The position numbers and the translations under genes are program-made. This document shows positions 7,997 through 16,226 of a DNA stretch of 64,000 bases, piece by piece. Each line of letters opens with the position of its first letter. Positions within the stretch are counted from its first letter, which is position 1. The notes below the pieces were generated by a model that was not told the origin of the DNA, made no database searches, and saw only the letters and a program-made list of their open reading frames with translations. This DNA comes from JBFWUW01 sp050247075. Lineage in GTDB: Bacteria > Planctomycetota > Planctomycetia > Pirellulales > JBFWUW01. The stretch covers positions 1-64,000 of the forward strand of contig JBFWUW010000029.1 of NCBI GenBank assembly GCA_050247075.1, in the 5' to 3' direction.

Positions 7997-8140
7997 GTGT
8001 AACCCGTTTTGGCATGGCGCGGAAAGCCCAGTTGCCGCACGGGCCGCCTGGCCCGCGCTGGCACTGCTTGCACGGCCCGCTGCCAGCCGGCATACTCTGG
8101 CAAGTTATGACACTTCTACCGGTGCCTGGAGGGGCTGTTC

Positions 8141-9265
8141 ATGGATTCCGCGTCTGGTGATTCCGGCCCGTTTCGTCCCGATAACTCGGGCTACGGCCAG
8201 TTCAACCCCGGCGGCCAGCCGCCAGGATCGGTTCCGCCAGGCCAGCAACCGTACCAGTTGCCGCCGGGCTATGTACCCGCCCAGTACATCAAAGCTCCCA
8301 GCAGTCCCTCGGTGCCGGCGATTTTGAGTCTGATCCTGAGCCTGGTTTCGCCGTTATTGATTTGTACGTGTTTTGGCCCGCTGGTACTCTCGCTGGTGGC
8401 AGTGGTGCTGGGGCATGTTGCCCATGTTCAGATTAGCCGGTCGGGCGGCCGAGTGACGGGCTGGGGCGTGGCGTTGGCCGGCCTGATTTGTGGCTACCTG
8501 GGGCTGCTTTGCTATGTGGCCTATTTTGGGCTGATGTTCGCGGGCGGGATGGCACCCGGCAGGGGTTTGGCAGGGGGCGGGCTGGCACCGCGCAGCCCCT
8601 TGGACGACGTGGAACGGGCCATCGATACCGATTCCAAGGGGATCGCGCACGGCAACACCGACGAGGCCAAAAAACTGGCCGAGCGTTTTGCCCAGGCGAT
8701 GGAGAAGAAACACGACGAGTCTTTCACCAAGGTCAAAACCCGCATCCAGCTTTCTGGCGGCCACTATGTAACCTGGTGCGAGCTGCGTGAAGGCCGCTGC
8801 GCCTTCGTGGTGCATGTGCCCCAATACCGCAAGTTCGACGCCGATGCCAAGCAGTATCTTAACGAATTGGCCTGGCGGACGGCGCATGAAACGGTGCAAG
8901 AAACCTTGCTACCTGGCGACGAACTGGCCGTGGGTCTAAAAGGCGCATTCCTGTTTGGGGCGGTGATGGTTGGACGAATAGGTGAATTGAGCCCCAATAC
9001 CACCAGCGAGGACAAGGAAGAATTGGCGCCGTTCATGGAGGACGATTGGGATGATGACGCGGGCCTGGAACATCCCGGCATTCCCCCGGATGATTTCAAT
9101 GACTCGAATGCCGAAGACAAGCACGGCGACGGGGACGGTGCCAACGGCAACCATGCGGGCGGCGGTTTTTTTGGCGGCGGAGCAGTCATGCCGGACGATG
9201 GAGCAGCCGCGCTCCAAGAGCCGCCCGAGGTCGGCAACGAACTTCAGCCGGCGGAGGCTCCATGA
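8141..9265 (+). CDS. DUF4190-like membrane protein with soluble tail
   Basis: The 374-residue protein starts with a Gly/Pro/Gln-rich segment (about 1-55), then two hydrophobic spans (about 58-92 and 105-135) with the pattern SLILSLVSPLL...GVALAGLICGYLGLL typical of DUF4190. A soluble domain follows (about 160-300), holding FTKVKTRIQLSGGHYVTWCEL, and an acidic, Gly-rich tail ends the protein. The function is unknown. The S4 gene begins 21 bp downstream and is probably co-transcribed. Confidence 0.65.
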   Translation: MDSASGDSGPFRPDNSGYGQFNPGGQPPGSVPPGQQPYQLPPGYVPAQYIKAPSSPSVPAILSLILSLVSPLLICTCFGPLVLSLVAVVLGHVAHVQISRSGGRVTGWGVALAGLICGYLGLLCYVAYFGLMFAGGMAPGRGLAGGGLAPRSPLDDVERAIDTDSKGIAHGNTDEAKKLAERFAQAMEKKHDESFTKVKTRIQLSGGHYVTWCELREGRCAFVVHVPQYRKFDADAKQYLNELAWRTAHETVQETLLPGDELAVGLKGAFLFGAVMVGRIGELSPNTTSEDKEELAPFMEDDWDDDAGLEHPGIPPDDFNDSNAEDKHGDGDGANGNHAGGGFFGGGAVMPDDGAAALQEPPEVGNELQPAEAP

Positions 9266-9286
9266 CAGCCTGGCCCGAGGTGCCTT

Positions 9287-9505
9287 GTGAACGAGGATGA
9301 CAGCGGCCCCACTGAACCGTTGCGGCTCGATCATTTCTTGAAGCGCAGCGCCGTCACCGGCACGGGCGGGCAGGCCAAGCTGCTGATTCAAGGCGGCGAA
9401 GTCAAAGTCAACGGCGCGGTAGAAACCCGCCGCCGACGCAAGCTGGCCGCGGGGGACGTGGTGGAATTCCTCGGCCAACAGTTCGTGGTAGAGGGCTCAA
9501 CGTAG
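9287..9505 (+). CDS. Small S4-domain RNA-binding protein (YbcJ/YaaA type)
   Basis: The 72-residue protein starts with GTG and consists almost only of an S4 domain: LRLDHFLKRSAVTGTGGQAKLL, GGEVKVNGAVETRRRRKLAAGDVVEF. Free-standing S4 proteins bind structured RNA, often rRNA; the exact role here is unknown. The stop codon TAG at 9503-9505 is the first triplet of a dispersed repeat (9503-9530), so the end of the gene appears to have been set by the repeat. Confidence 0.85.
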   Translation: MNEDDSGPTEPLRLDHFLKRSAVTGTGGQAKLLIQGGEVKVNGAVETRRRRKLAAGDVVEFLGQQFVVEGST

Positions 9506-9530
9506 CCGCGAGGCTCCTGCTTTGCAGGCT
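9503..9530. repeat. Dispersed repeat, inverted copy
   Basis: TAGCCGCGAGGCTCCTGCTT followed by TGCAGGCT is the reverse complement of the leader found at 5608-5634 and 5763-5790, with one or two differences. A decayed further copy (GGCAGGAGCCGTGTAGCTA) lies at 9603-9621. The repeat overlaps the stop codon of the S4 gene. Confidence 0.7.
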
Positions 9531-9649
9531 TGAAAAAGTATCGGCGATCCCAGCGGGATGAGGTTGCATGACGTGGATGATCGCGCACGAAACAAGCTAC
9601 AAGGCAGGAGCCGTGTAGCTACGGCTGGAACTCCAATGCCGGCAGGAAA

Positions 9650-12124
9650 TCACGGCTTGTCAGCGGCTGGTGCCGGGATGGCGGGTGCTGCTTCCGCGGG
9701 TGCTTCCGTCGCGGCGGGCGGTGCTGATTCAGCTGGCGCTGTTTCAGCGGCCGCTGCCGGCGCGGCTTCCGCGGCGGCTGGGGCAGTTTCAACGGGCACC
9801 ACCTCCGTCGGTGTTGGCTCTGGCTGGGGTTGGCCCAAGGTCAGTAGCCGCTGGGCCTCGGTCAGCAGGAATTCGCCGTCCATGAAGGGTTCAAAGCCGG
9901 TGTCGTGCCAACGGACCAGGCCCTCGCCGTCGATCAAAAACGTGCCGTGCAGCGGCTGGTTCTCGAACTCGTCGTAGGCCCGATAGTCGCGAAAGACTTG
10001 CTGCTCGGCATCGGCCGCCAGAAACGTGAATTGCGGCCCTCCTTCAATGCCGGAGTTGAGCGAGTCGGAAAGCGCTTGCGAACTGTCGGTGCTAATCGCC
10101 AGCAGTTCGATGCCCGCCGCGCGGTAGCGGTCTTGCAGCCGGGTGAACTCCTTGAGCTGGTCAACGCAATGGACGCAGCCGTGCCCCAAATAGAACAATA
10201 GCACGACAGGCCGGCCGCGGTACTCGGCCAGGCTGCGCATGGTGCCGGCGGAGTCGGCCAGCTTCCACTCGATGGCCGGCGTGGGATGCCAGCGATAGGG
10301 GCCCAGCGTGGCCAGGTCGGGCCGCTGCCCGACATCTTCGGCAACCACCAGTGGCAGCCGCCAGTCGGCCGGGTAGCCAAATTCGGCGGCAATCGGTGCC
10401 AAACGTTCAAAGGGGGGCAGCGCCAGTTCGGCCTGGGCGGCCAGTTTGCGCAGCTCCTCAAACTGCTGCCGGGCTTCATCGGGTTTACCACAGCGATGCA
10501 AGACTTCTACCAACGTCGCCAGGGGAAGAACCTGGTTGCGGCCATTGTTGACAGCCCGCCGGGCAATCTCCTCGGCCTTGTCGTTCTCACCCGCCAGCAG
10601 CCGCGCACGGGCCAAGAACTCTTCCCGCAGCTTGTTGGATTTGTCGAACTCAGCAAAGGCGGCTGGGTAGTCGGCCGCTGCCAAAGCCTTCAGCCCGCGC
10701 AACTCCGCCGTGGCGGTCGTCAAGGGATTGACGCGGCCCGCCTTGGAGTTGATGGCGTCGTTCTTGGCCTTCGTGGCTTCTTCATCATTCTTGCCCTCTT
10801 CGCGGGCTTTCTTCTCGGCCTCGTCGCCGGCCTGTTGTTGCTCGGCCTGTTCCTTGGCCAGCATTTGCTCCAACCGGGCCAAGATGCCGTCACAACGGCA
10901 GCCTTCTCCCTTGTGGTGCCAAGCCACGGCCATCTGCCGCAGCCGCTTGACCTGGTCTTCGTGTTCCTCGGTTGGCTGCAAGTAGCCGTTCTGGCTGTCG
11001 GCCAGCAGATCGTCCCACAGTTCGTACTCCAACAGCACGTCGTACAACCGCGTGCGGCCAAAGCGGGCGCTGTCGTTTCCCGACAGCACGTTGTACTTGG
11101 GGTGCCGGGGCATCTCGATCAGGTTTCTGGCCAGGTCGAGAGCATCGCGGACGCGGCCGAGGTAGATCAAATCGCGGATCAGCCATTCGCTGTTGTGGGC
11201 ATAGTTATGAATCTGGTCGGGCAGCACGCGGTCACGGATCATATAGGCATGATCGACACGCGTGGCGGCCTCTTGCTGCCAGGCGGCATCGGCATAGCGT
11301 TGCAGGCCAGAGAAGATATGCCCCGGCATGTGCCACATGTGGGCCGTGCTGGGTGCCGACTGACCGCACAGCGCGGCCGAAGCCAAAGCCCGCGCCGGCT
11401 TTTCGCCATCCCACAAATGGATGCGATAATGATGCACCGGATGCATCGGTTCGACCGCCAGAATCTCGCTTATCAGGCTGTCTACCCCCAGGTGGCTGCT
11501 GAGTTCCAGTTTGTGGGAATTGTTGTCCCAGATTTGCCAGACCAAAAAAGCCTTGGCCTCCAGATCGTCGGGAAATTCGTACAGAATGTTTTCCATCGCG
11601 CGAATCGACTGTTTGCGGCGATGCTTGTCTTCCCCCTCCGGCTTGTAGTAGGCATCCAAGGCTTCAATCCACAAAGCTTCATGCCGGGTGACTTTGGCCT
11701 TGCGTTCCACGGCCTGGGCAATGAAGGGCCGGCCGCGGGTGAGGTTGCTGACGTTGGACAAAGCCAACCCCCAATAGGCCATGGCGCAATCGGGATCGAG
11801 CGTGGCTGCCTCGCGGAACGAACGCTCGGCCTCGAAGTACCAAAAGCCATGCAGTTGTCCCAAGCCCTGGTCGAAGAATTTTTGGGCCTCGGGCGAGTTG
11901 GTGGTGATGGCCAGGTGGACCTTGCCAGTTCCCGGCATCAGATGGGCCCGTTGCCGCGGCCCTTCGTTGTAGGCTTCTCCATGCACCGAATGTCCGGGGG
12001 AAGGGCCTGGCTGATTGGCTGGCGCAACCTCTTCGGCCCGCAGCAGGCCCGTCGCGCAGCTAGCCGTCATCCATGTACCCAGCAGCAGTGCTGCCCAAGC
12101 CAGACCACGATTTCGTCGTGCCAT
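9650..12124 (-). CDS. Exported TPR protein with C-terminal redoxin domain
   Basis: The 824-residue protein starts with a signal sequence (MARRNRGLAWAALLLGTWM). Helical TPR-type repeats fill about residues 60-560 (for example FFDQGLGQLHGFWYFEAERS, LDPDCAMAYWGLA). A peroxiredoxin/thioredoxin-like domain follows from about 600, with VVLLFYLGHGCVHCVDQLKE around residue 650 holding a C-x-x-C pair, then LLAISTDSSQAL. The tail after about 765 is low-complexity Ala/Pro/Glu. It probably acts outside the cytoplasm in thiol redox chemistry with a scaffold role for the repeats; this is inference. ATG 12124 is preferred over the upstream in-frame ATG 12217 because the signal peptide begins there. Confidence 0.8.
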   Translation of the reverse strand: MARRNRGLAWAALLLGTWMTASCATGLLRAEEVAPANQPGPSPGHSVHGEAYNEGPRQRAHLMPGTGKVHLAITTNSPEAQKFFDQGLGQLHGFWYFEAERSFREAATLDPDCAMAYWGLALSNVSNLTRGRPFIAQAVERKAKVTRHEALWIEALDAYYKPEGEDKHRRKQSIRAMENILYEFPDDLEAKAFLVWQIWDNNSHKLELSSHLGVDSLISEILAVEPMHPVHHYRIHLWDGEKPARALASAALCGQSAPSTAHMWHMPGHIFSGLQRYADAAWQQEAATRVDHAYMIRDRVLPDQIHNYAHNSEWLIRDLIYLGRVRDALDLARNLIEMPRHPKYNVLSGNDSARFGRTRLYDVLLEYELWDDLLADSQNGYLQPTEEHEDQVKRLRQMAVAWHHKGEGCRCDGILARLEQMLAKEQAEQQQAGDEAEKKAREEGKNDEEATKAKNDAINSKAGRVNPLTTATAELRGLKALAAADYPAAFAEFDKSNKLREEFLARARLLAGENDKAEEIARRAVNNGRNQVLPLATLVEVLHRCGKPDEARQQFEELRKLAAQAELALPPFERLAPIAAEFGYPADWRLPLVVAEDVGQRPDLATLGPYRWHPTPAIEWKLADSAGTMRSLAEYRGRPVVLLFYLGHGCVHCVDQLKEFTRLQDRYRAAGIELLAISTDSSQALSDSLNSGIEGGPQFTFLAADAEQQVFRDYRAYDEFENQPLHGTFLIDGEGLVRWHDTGFEPFMDGEFLLTEAQRLLTLGQPQPEPTPTEVVPVETAPAAAEAAPAAAAETAPAESAPPAATEAPAEAAPAIPAPAADKP

Positions 12125-12440
12125 GAAACCACCGCGAAAAAAACAAGGAGGGAAATGGCCGGCGTGCCATTGCCTGGCCACGGCAGGCGGGGCGTTTGCA
12201 TTCGTACAGCCACACATCGTTTGCCGACGAACAGCTCACGGTTTGCCGACGAACAGCTCACGCATACCTTGAGCCTAACGCCGCCGCCCCCAAGCGGCAA
12301 GCAATCTTCGGGCGTTTCCGCGGTTTTATCGGCCGAACGGGGCTTATCTACGTTATTGGTCGCTGGCGTTTTGGGGCCTGGTCTGCTAACTTTGGCGACC
12401 GAATGTGTTCGGCCAGACAATCCCTGTTGAGTTCCTTTTG
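12125..12440. other. Divergent intergenic region with 22-bp direct repeat
   Basis: The gap separates the minus-strand TPR-redoxin gene from the plus-strand YkgJ-type gene and should hold both promoters. I found no convincing -35/-10 pair. Its main feature is a tandem 22-bp repeat at 12219-12262. Confidence 0.45.
12219..12262. repeat. Two tandem copies of a 22-bp unit
   Basis: Two exact copies of a unit beginning GTTTGCCGACGAACAGCTCA lie head to tail at 12219-12240 and 12241-12262. A diverged half copy precedes them. The position between divergent promoters would fit a protein-binding site, but it could be simple duplication. Confidence 0.8.
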
Positions 12441-12890
12441 ATGACTGCCTTGGCTCCACTTAAACCCCGTTTTTCGCGATCCGATCTTAAGCCGGGTGAA
12501 TGCCTGTGCGACCATTGCAGTGCCAAGTGCTGCAAGTACTTCGCGCTGCATATCGACAAGCCCAAGACCCGCGACGACTTTGACCTGGTGCGGTGGTTCA
12601 TCTTGCACGACCGGGCGACGGTGTTCACCGAGAACGGCGTGTGGTACCTGCTGGTCTACACCGACTGCAAGCACTTGCAGCCCAACAACCTGTGCGGCAT
12701 CTACGAAACCCGTCCCCAGATTTGCCGCGACTACTCCACCGACAATTGCGAGTTCGAGGACGACTCTGTCTATGACCAATACTTTGAAACATCCGAGCAA
12801 CTGGCCGAATACATGGACGCCCGCTTCCCGCCCGAAAAAGGCCAAAGCATCCGCGGCCCCCAACCGGCCCTGCTGCCAATCCTGAGGTGA
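12441..12890 (+). CDS. YkgJ-family cysteine cluster protein
   Basis: The 149-residue protein belongs to the YkgJ (UPF0153-like) family, thought to bind zinc or an iron-sulfur cluster through conserved cysteines. Visible here are CLCDHCSAKCC near the N-terminus, YTDCKHLQPNNLCGIYETRP and QICRDYSTDNC. The function is not established. ATG 12441 is used; an ATG 36 bp earlier (12405) is possible. The stop TGA at 12888-12890 is in phase with the TTTTTGA heptamer tract that follows. hisS starts 100 bp downstream. Confidence 0.85.
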   Translation: MTALAPLKPRFSRSDLKPGECLCDHCSAKCCKYFALHIDKPKTRDDFDLVRWFILHDRATVFTENGVWYLLVYTDCKHLQPNNLCGIYETRPQICRDYSTDNCEFEDDSVYDQYFETSEQLAEYMDARFPPEKGQSIRGPQPALLPILR

Positions 12891-12987
12891 TTTTTGATTT
12901 TTGATTTTAGATTGCCAAGCTTTCTTGGCGCGAACCCAAACCACCCGGCAACCGTCACCTCTTTCGCTTTCAGCCTTTCGCCTTTCC
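12888..12987. repeat. Two 7-bp-period repeat tracts
   Basis: 12888-12915 reads as TTTTTGA, TTTTTGA, TTTTAGA units, and 12962-12987 as variants of TTTCGCT/TTCAGCC/TTTCGCC. Both have a 7-bp period. They fill the gap between the YkgJ-type gene and hisS. Confidence 0.75.
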
Positions 12988-12990
12988 CCC

Positions 12991-14331
12991 GTGTCTGACC
13001 AAAAACGTATCGAACCGCGCACGCTCAAGGGTTTTCGGGACTATCTGCCCGAAGCCATGATTCCGCGCGAACGATTGATTGACACGGCCCGCAAGGTCTA
13101 TCGCGCTTATGGCTTTGCCCCCATTGATACGCCGGCGCTGGAGTACCTGGAGATTCTCACCGGCAAGGGAAGCGACGAGACCGACAAACAGCTCTACCGC
13201 TTTGAGGATCATGGCGGACGTCAGGTGGGTTTGCGGTTTGACCTGACGGTGCCGCTGGCGCGGTTCGCGGCACAGCACATCGCCGCGTTGGGCACGCCCT
13301 TCAAGCGTTACCACATTGGCGCGGTATGGCGCGGCGAGAACACTCAGAAGGGCCGCTACCGGGAGTTCATGCAGTGCGATTTTGACACCATTGGCACGCT
13401 GTCGATCGCCGCCGATATTGAAACCGCCCTGGTGATTCACGACCTGATGTTGGCCATCGGCATTGAAGGCTTCACCATCCGCGTCAACAACCGGCTGGTG
13501 CTCAACGGAGTGCTCGACCGTGTTGGTCTGGCCGGCAAATCGGCCCCCGTGTTGCGGGCCTTGGACAAGTTGGGCAAGATCACCCGCGACCAGGTGGCGG
13601 CGGAAATGCAGGCGGTGGCCGGTGCCACGGCCGAACAGGCCGACGCCGTGCTGCGGCTGGCGGAACTTTCGGGCGGAAACGATCAAATCTTGCGGCAGTT
13701 GGAACCGCTGGTGGCCGGCAACGAGACCGGTCAGGCCGGCGTGGCCACGCTGCACGACCTGCTGGCCGCCACGCAGGCCGCCGGTGTGCCGGAGCAGCGG
13801 CTGAAACTGGACGTGGCCATCGCCCGCGGCTTGGACTACTACACGGGCACAATTTTTGAGACCTTTTTGACGGACTTGCCGAAGATTGGCAGCGTTTGCA
13901 GCGGCGGCCGCTACGACAATCTGGCCGGGCTGTACACCAGCCAGCAGTTGCCGGGGATTGGGGCGTCGCTGGGTCTCGACCGGCTGCTGGCCGCGCTGGA
14001 GGAATTGGGCCTGCTGGCCAAGGTGGCCACGCCGGCCGATGTCTTCATTCCCTTCTTCGACGCTGGCCGCCTGCACGATTACCTTTCGCTGGCCGCCGGC
14101 CTGCGTTCCGCCGGATTGGGCGTGGAAGTCTACCCGGACGCCAAGCGGCTGGGGGACCAGCTTAAGTATGCCGACCGCCGCGGCTACCGCTTTGCCGTGG
14201 TGATGGGCGATCAGGAATTCGCCGATGGCACTTGCCAGCTCAAAGACCTGTCGGATCGCAGCAGCACGCCGCTGTCTCTGGCTGCCGGCCTGGACGAACT
14301 GATTAAAGCCATCCGCGGACGGATGCTGTAG
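12991..14331 (+). CDS. hisS: Histidyl-tRNA synthetase
   Basis: The 446-residue class II synthetase charges tRNA-His. Motif 1 region GFRDYLPEAMIPRERLID, the ATP-site loop with RFDLTVPLARFAAQH, motif 2 (YHIGAVWRGENTQKGRYREF), the histidine-specific LDYYTGTIFE and motif 3 (GIGASLGLDRLLAAL) are all present, followed by a C-terminal anticodon-binding domain from about residue 350. GTG 12991 is chosen: translation upstream of it runs through a heptamer repeat tract, and the conserved protein begins soon after. The stop TAG (14329-14331) lies inside the TGTAGGAGG repeat that starts at 14327. Confidence 0.95.
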   Translation: MSDQKRIEPRTLKGFRDYLPEAMIPRERLIDTARKVYRAYGFAPIDTPALEYLEILTGKGSDETDKQLYRFEDHGGRQVGLRFDLTVPLARFAAQHIAALGTPFKRYHIGAVWRGENTQKGRYREFMQCDFDTIGTLSIAADIETALVIHDLMLAIGIEGFTIRVNNRLVLNGVLDRVGLAGKSAPVLRALDKLGKITRDQVAAEMQAVAGATAEQADAVLRLAELSGGNDQILRQLEPLVAGNETGQAGVATLHDLLAATQAAGVPEQRLKLDVAIARGLDYYTGTIFETFLTDLPKIGSVCSGGRYDNLAGLYTSQQLPGIGASLGLDRLLAALEELGLLAKVATPADVFIPFFDAGRLHDYLSLAAGLRSAGLGVEVYPDAKRLGDQLKYADRRGYRFAVVMGDQEFADGTCQLKDLSDRSSTPLSLAAGLDELIKAIRGRML

Positions 14332-14446
14332 GAGGCGATTCCATCGCCGATTTCGTCCCCCTTTTGGAGTGCGTTGTCACGCGAATCGGTCGGCGTTGGA
14401 AACGCCTCCTACAATGCGCATGCTGGCGTTAAAAACGCCTCCTACA
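14327..14446. repeat. TGTAGGAGG-family palindromic element
   Basis: A direct copy of the 22-bp module starts at 14327 (overlapping the hisS stop), and two inverted copies ending CGCCTCCTACA lie at 14392-14413 and 14425-14446. Together they bound about 120 bp between convergent hisS and the redoxin gene. There is no CCCTCTCCC core in this copy. Confidence 0.8.
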
Positions 14447-14453
14447 GGCCGGA

Positions 14454-15059
14454 CTACTTGTAGCTTATGCGGCAGCCGGCGGGGCGGGTTTCGGTCGTGG
14501 GCGGGTCTTGGCCTTCGAGCAAGGCGTCGAGCGCTTGCCGCAGATATGGCTTCTTGACATCGACATCGTCAATCTGATCGTCGATACGGCCGGTGTAGCG
14601 AATCTGGCGGTTGCCATCCAGCACAAAGGCCTGCGGCGTGGCCGAGGCACCATATTGGCGGCCCGTTTCTTGGCTGGCATCGTGCAAATACGGAAATAGC
14701 CAGCCGGCTTTCTCGGCCCGTTCCCGCATCGCCGGAAGCTGATCGGCCGCGTGCAGGCTGACGCTAATCGCCACCAATTGCACACCGCGCCCGGCGTAGT
14801 CCCGGTCGATGGCCTCCAGCCTCTGCTCGTAAGCCGTGGCGCAAGGACTGTGGCAGCAGGTAAACACCACGACCACCAGTTTGACCGCATCGTAGTCGGC
14901 CATCGAATGCATCTTACCATCCACGCCCGCCAGGCCCTCGAACCGCGGCGCGTCATCTCCCACGCTCAGCACGTCATTAAACTTGCCGGCCTGGGAAGGG
15001 GTGGGGATGGATAGGATTACGGTCGCGGAAAGCGAGAGGAGGATGGTAAGACGGAGCAT
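14454..15059 (-). CDS. Exported redoxin (AhpC/TSA-thioredoxin-like)
   Basis: The 201-residue protein has a signal peptide (MLRLTILLSLSATVILSIPT) and one redoxin domain. The likely active site is FTCCHSPCATAYEQRLE with C69 and C73, matching the planctomycetal thioredoxin-like group whose motif is usually TCNHCP. FAMILY features QLVAISVS and ATPQAFVLDGNRQIRYTGRIDDQ follow. It would act outside the cytoplasm in thiol or peroxide chemistry. The TPR gene ends 36 bp upstream on the same strand, so the two probably form an operon, echoing the TPR-redoxin fusion at 9650-12124. Confidence 0.82.
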   Translation of the reverse strand: MLRLTILLSLSATVILSIPTPSQAGKFNDVLSVGDDAPRFEGLAGVDGKMHSMADYDAVKLVVVVFTCCHSPCATAYEQRLEAIDRDYAGRGVQLVAISVSLHAADQLPAMRERAEKAGWLFPYLHDASQETGRQYGASATPQAFVLDGNRQIRYTGRIDDQIDDVDVKKPYLRQALDALLEGQDPPTTETRPAGCRISYK

Positions 15060-15065
15060 GGGGGA

Positions 15066-15145
15066 GGCTGGTGTTCGGTGTTCGATGTTTGGTGTTCAGT
15101 TATCAATTGTTTCTTTCGCCTTCGGCCTTTCGCCTTTCGCCCTTC
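15066..15145. repeat. 7-bp-period repeat tract invading a gene end
   Basis: Read on the plus strand: GGTGTTC, GGTGTTC, GATGTTT, GGTGTTC, AGTTATC, then after a break GCCTTCG, GCCTTTC, GCCTTTC, GCCCTTC. The period is 7 bp throughout. The tract covers the gap before the redoxin gene and the last codons of the TPR gene. Confidence 0.75.
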
Positions 15146-15851
15146 TCTCTCCGTGTACCCGCGCAACGTCCCACATATAGTGGCCGATGCGGTGTGATTG
15201 GGCCTGCTGAAGGTGAGCCAGGGCTTCTTCGTCCTGGCCGTTCGCTTCGGCATACAGGCCCAGGTAGAGATGGGCGTAGAACAGGCGCTCGTTCTTCTTG
15301 GCGGCGGGCGGGTCGCCGGCTTCCACGGCGGCCAGCACGTCGTCCGCGGTGGCTTTGCCCGCGAACAGGTCGTACACCTGCCGCATGGGAACGCGGCGAT
15401 CGTCGCCAATTTTCAGGATTTCGTCGCGGGCCTGCTCCACGCCGACCTCGGGAGCCATGCACAAATACCGCCAGACGGCGTTCTCCACGTCGTTGCTATC
15501 GTAGGTTTGATAACCCTCGAACTGCTTGCGGCCCTTCTCGAATTCGCCAGCGTAGTAGTATGAAATGCCGCGCATCCAGTGGGCTGGCTCGGCGTCTGGC
15601 TCCAGACTGAGGAACTTGTCGAAATCGGCGATCGACTCTTCGATCTGGCCCAGCTTGAATTTCGCCGCGCCGCGTTGGTTGTAGGCCCCGGCGTTCTTGG
15701 GGTCTTCCGCGATCAGCTTGTCGTAAGCCGCGACGGACTCCTTCACCTTGGCCAGGTAGTCGGCGATCTCATCACCCCGCGCCACGGCCAACGCCGCCAG
15801 ACAAAGCCAGGCACAACAGGCGGGCATCGCCAGAAAACGTCGGCAGCGCAT
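15096..15851 (-). CDS. Exported tetratricopeptide repeat protein
   Basis: The 251-residue protein has a signal peptide (about 1-26) and at least two TPR units (AYDKLIAEDPKNAGAYNQRG, then KFKLGQIEESIADFDKFLSL, AHWMRGISYYYAGEFEKG), with a further helical repeat near ALAHLQQAQSHRIGHYMW. TPRs mediate protein contacts; the partner may be the redoxin encoded 36 bp downstream. The last residues (GERRAKGERPKAKE) are translated from a 7-bp repeat tract, so the natural end of the domain is about residue 232 and the C-terminus has been rewritten by the repeat. Confidence 0.78.
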   Translation of the reverse strand: MRCRRFLAMPACCAWLCLAALAVARGDEIADYLAKVKESVAAYDKLIAEDPKNAGAYNQRGAAKFKLGQIEESIADFDKFLSLEPDAEPAHWMRGISYYYAGEFEKGRKQFEGYQTYDSNDVENAVWRYLCMAPEVGVEQARDEILKIGDDRRVPMRQVYDLFAGKATADDVLAAVEAGDPPAAKKNERLFYAHLYLGLYAEANGQDEEALAHLQQAQSHRIGHYMWDVARVHGERRAKGERPKAKETIDN

Positions 15852-16226
15852 AAACCTTCTCCGGGGAAAAGTATCTCGCGGCGGATTGGCACGCGGTCTC
15901 TCACCAGGTTAGTCTAGCAGGCTGGTCGCTCAATGTCGCGAGAAAGCCGGATTCGATTGGCGTTGCAAGGCAACGTAGTGACAGTACGCCGATTGCTGGG
16001 ATCTGGCTATCCGCTTCGCTCTTGACCCAACTACCCGCCGTTCTCGCCACGGCCAACTATCGCAAGCTGAACGCTGACAATTTCTCCGCTGACAGCTTTC
16101 TCATCGGCGCTACCGCATCCATTGCGAGGTTCTGCCGGGACATGTCGCGTAGCGGCCACCCGCCCTGCTATCATTCAAGTAGCGGCCTGGCCGCGAGACC
16201 CTCCATTCCTTGAATCGGACCACCCC
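15852..16226. other. Divergent intergenic gap, nothing clear
   Basis: Between the TPR gene (minus) and the phosphorylase-like gene (plus). No gene, repeat or convincing promoter was recognised. Confidence 0.4.

Noticed and set aside
12219..12262. Possible CRISPR array (22-bp repeats)
   Set aside because: Only two units lie head to tail with no spacers, and no cas gene is present. The TGTAGGAGG triplet at 1917-1986 was rejected for the same reason: its spacers are 2 bp long.
10286..12430. 714-codon open frame on the plus strand
   Set aside because: It is antisense to the TPR-redoxin gene. The minus-strand protein has a signal peptide, TPRs and a C-x-x-C redoxin motif, while the plus-strand translation has no family features; long antisense frames are expected in GC-rich DNA.
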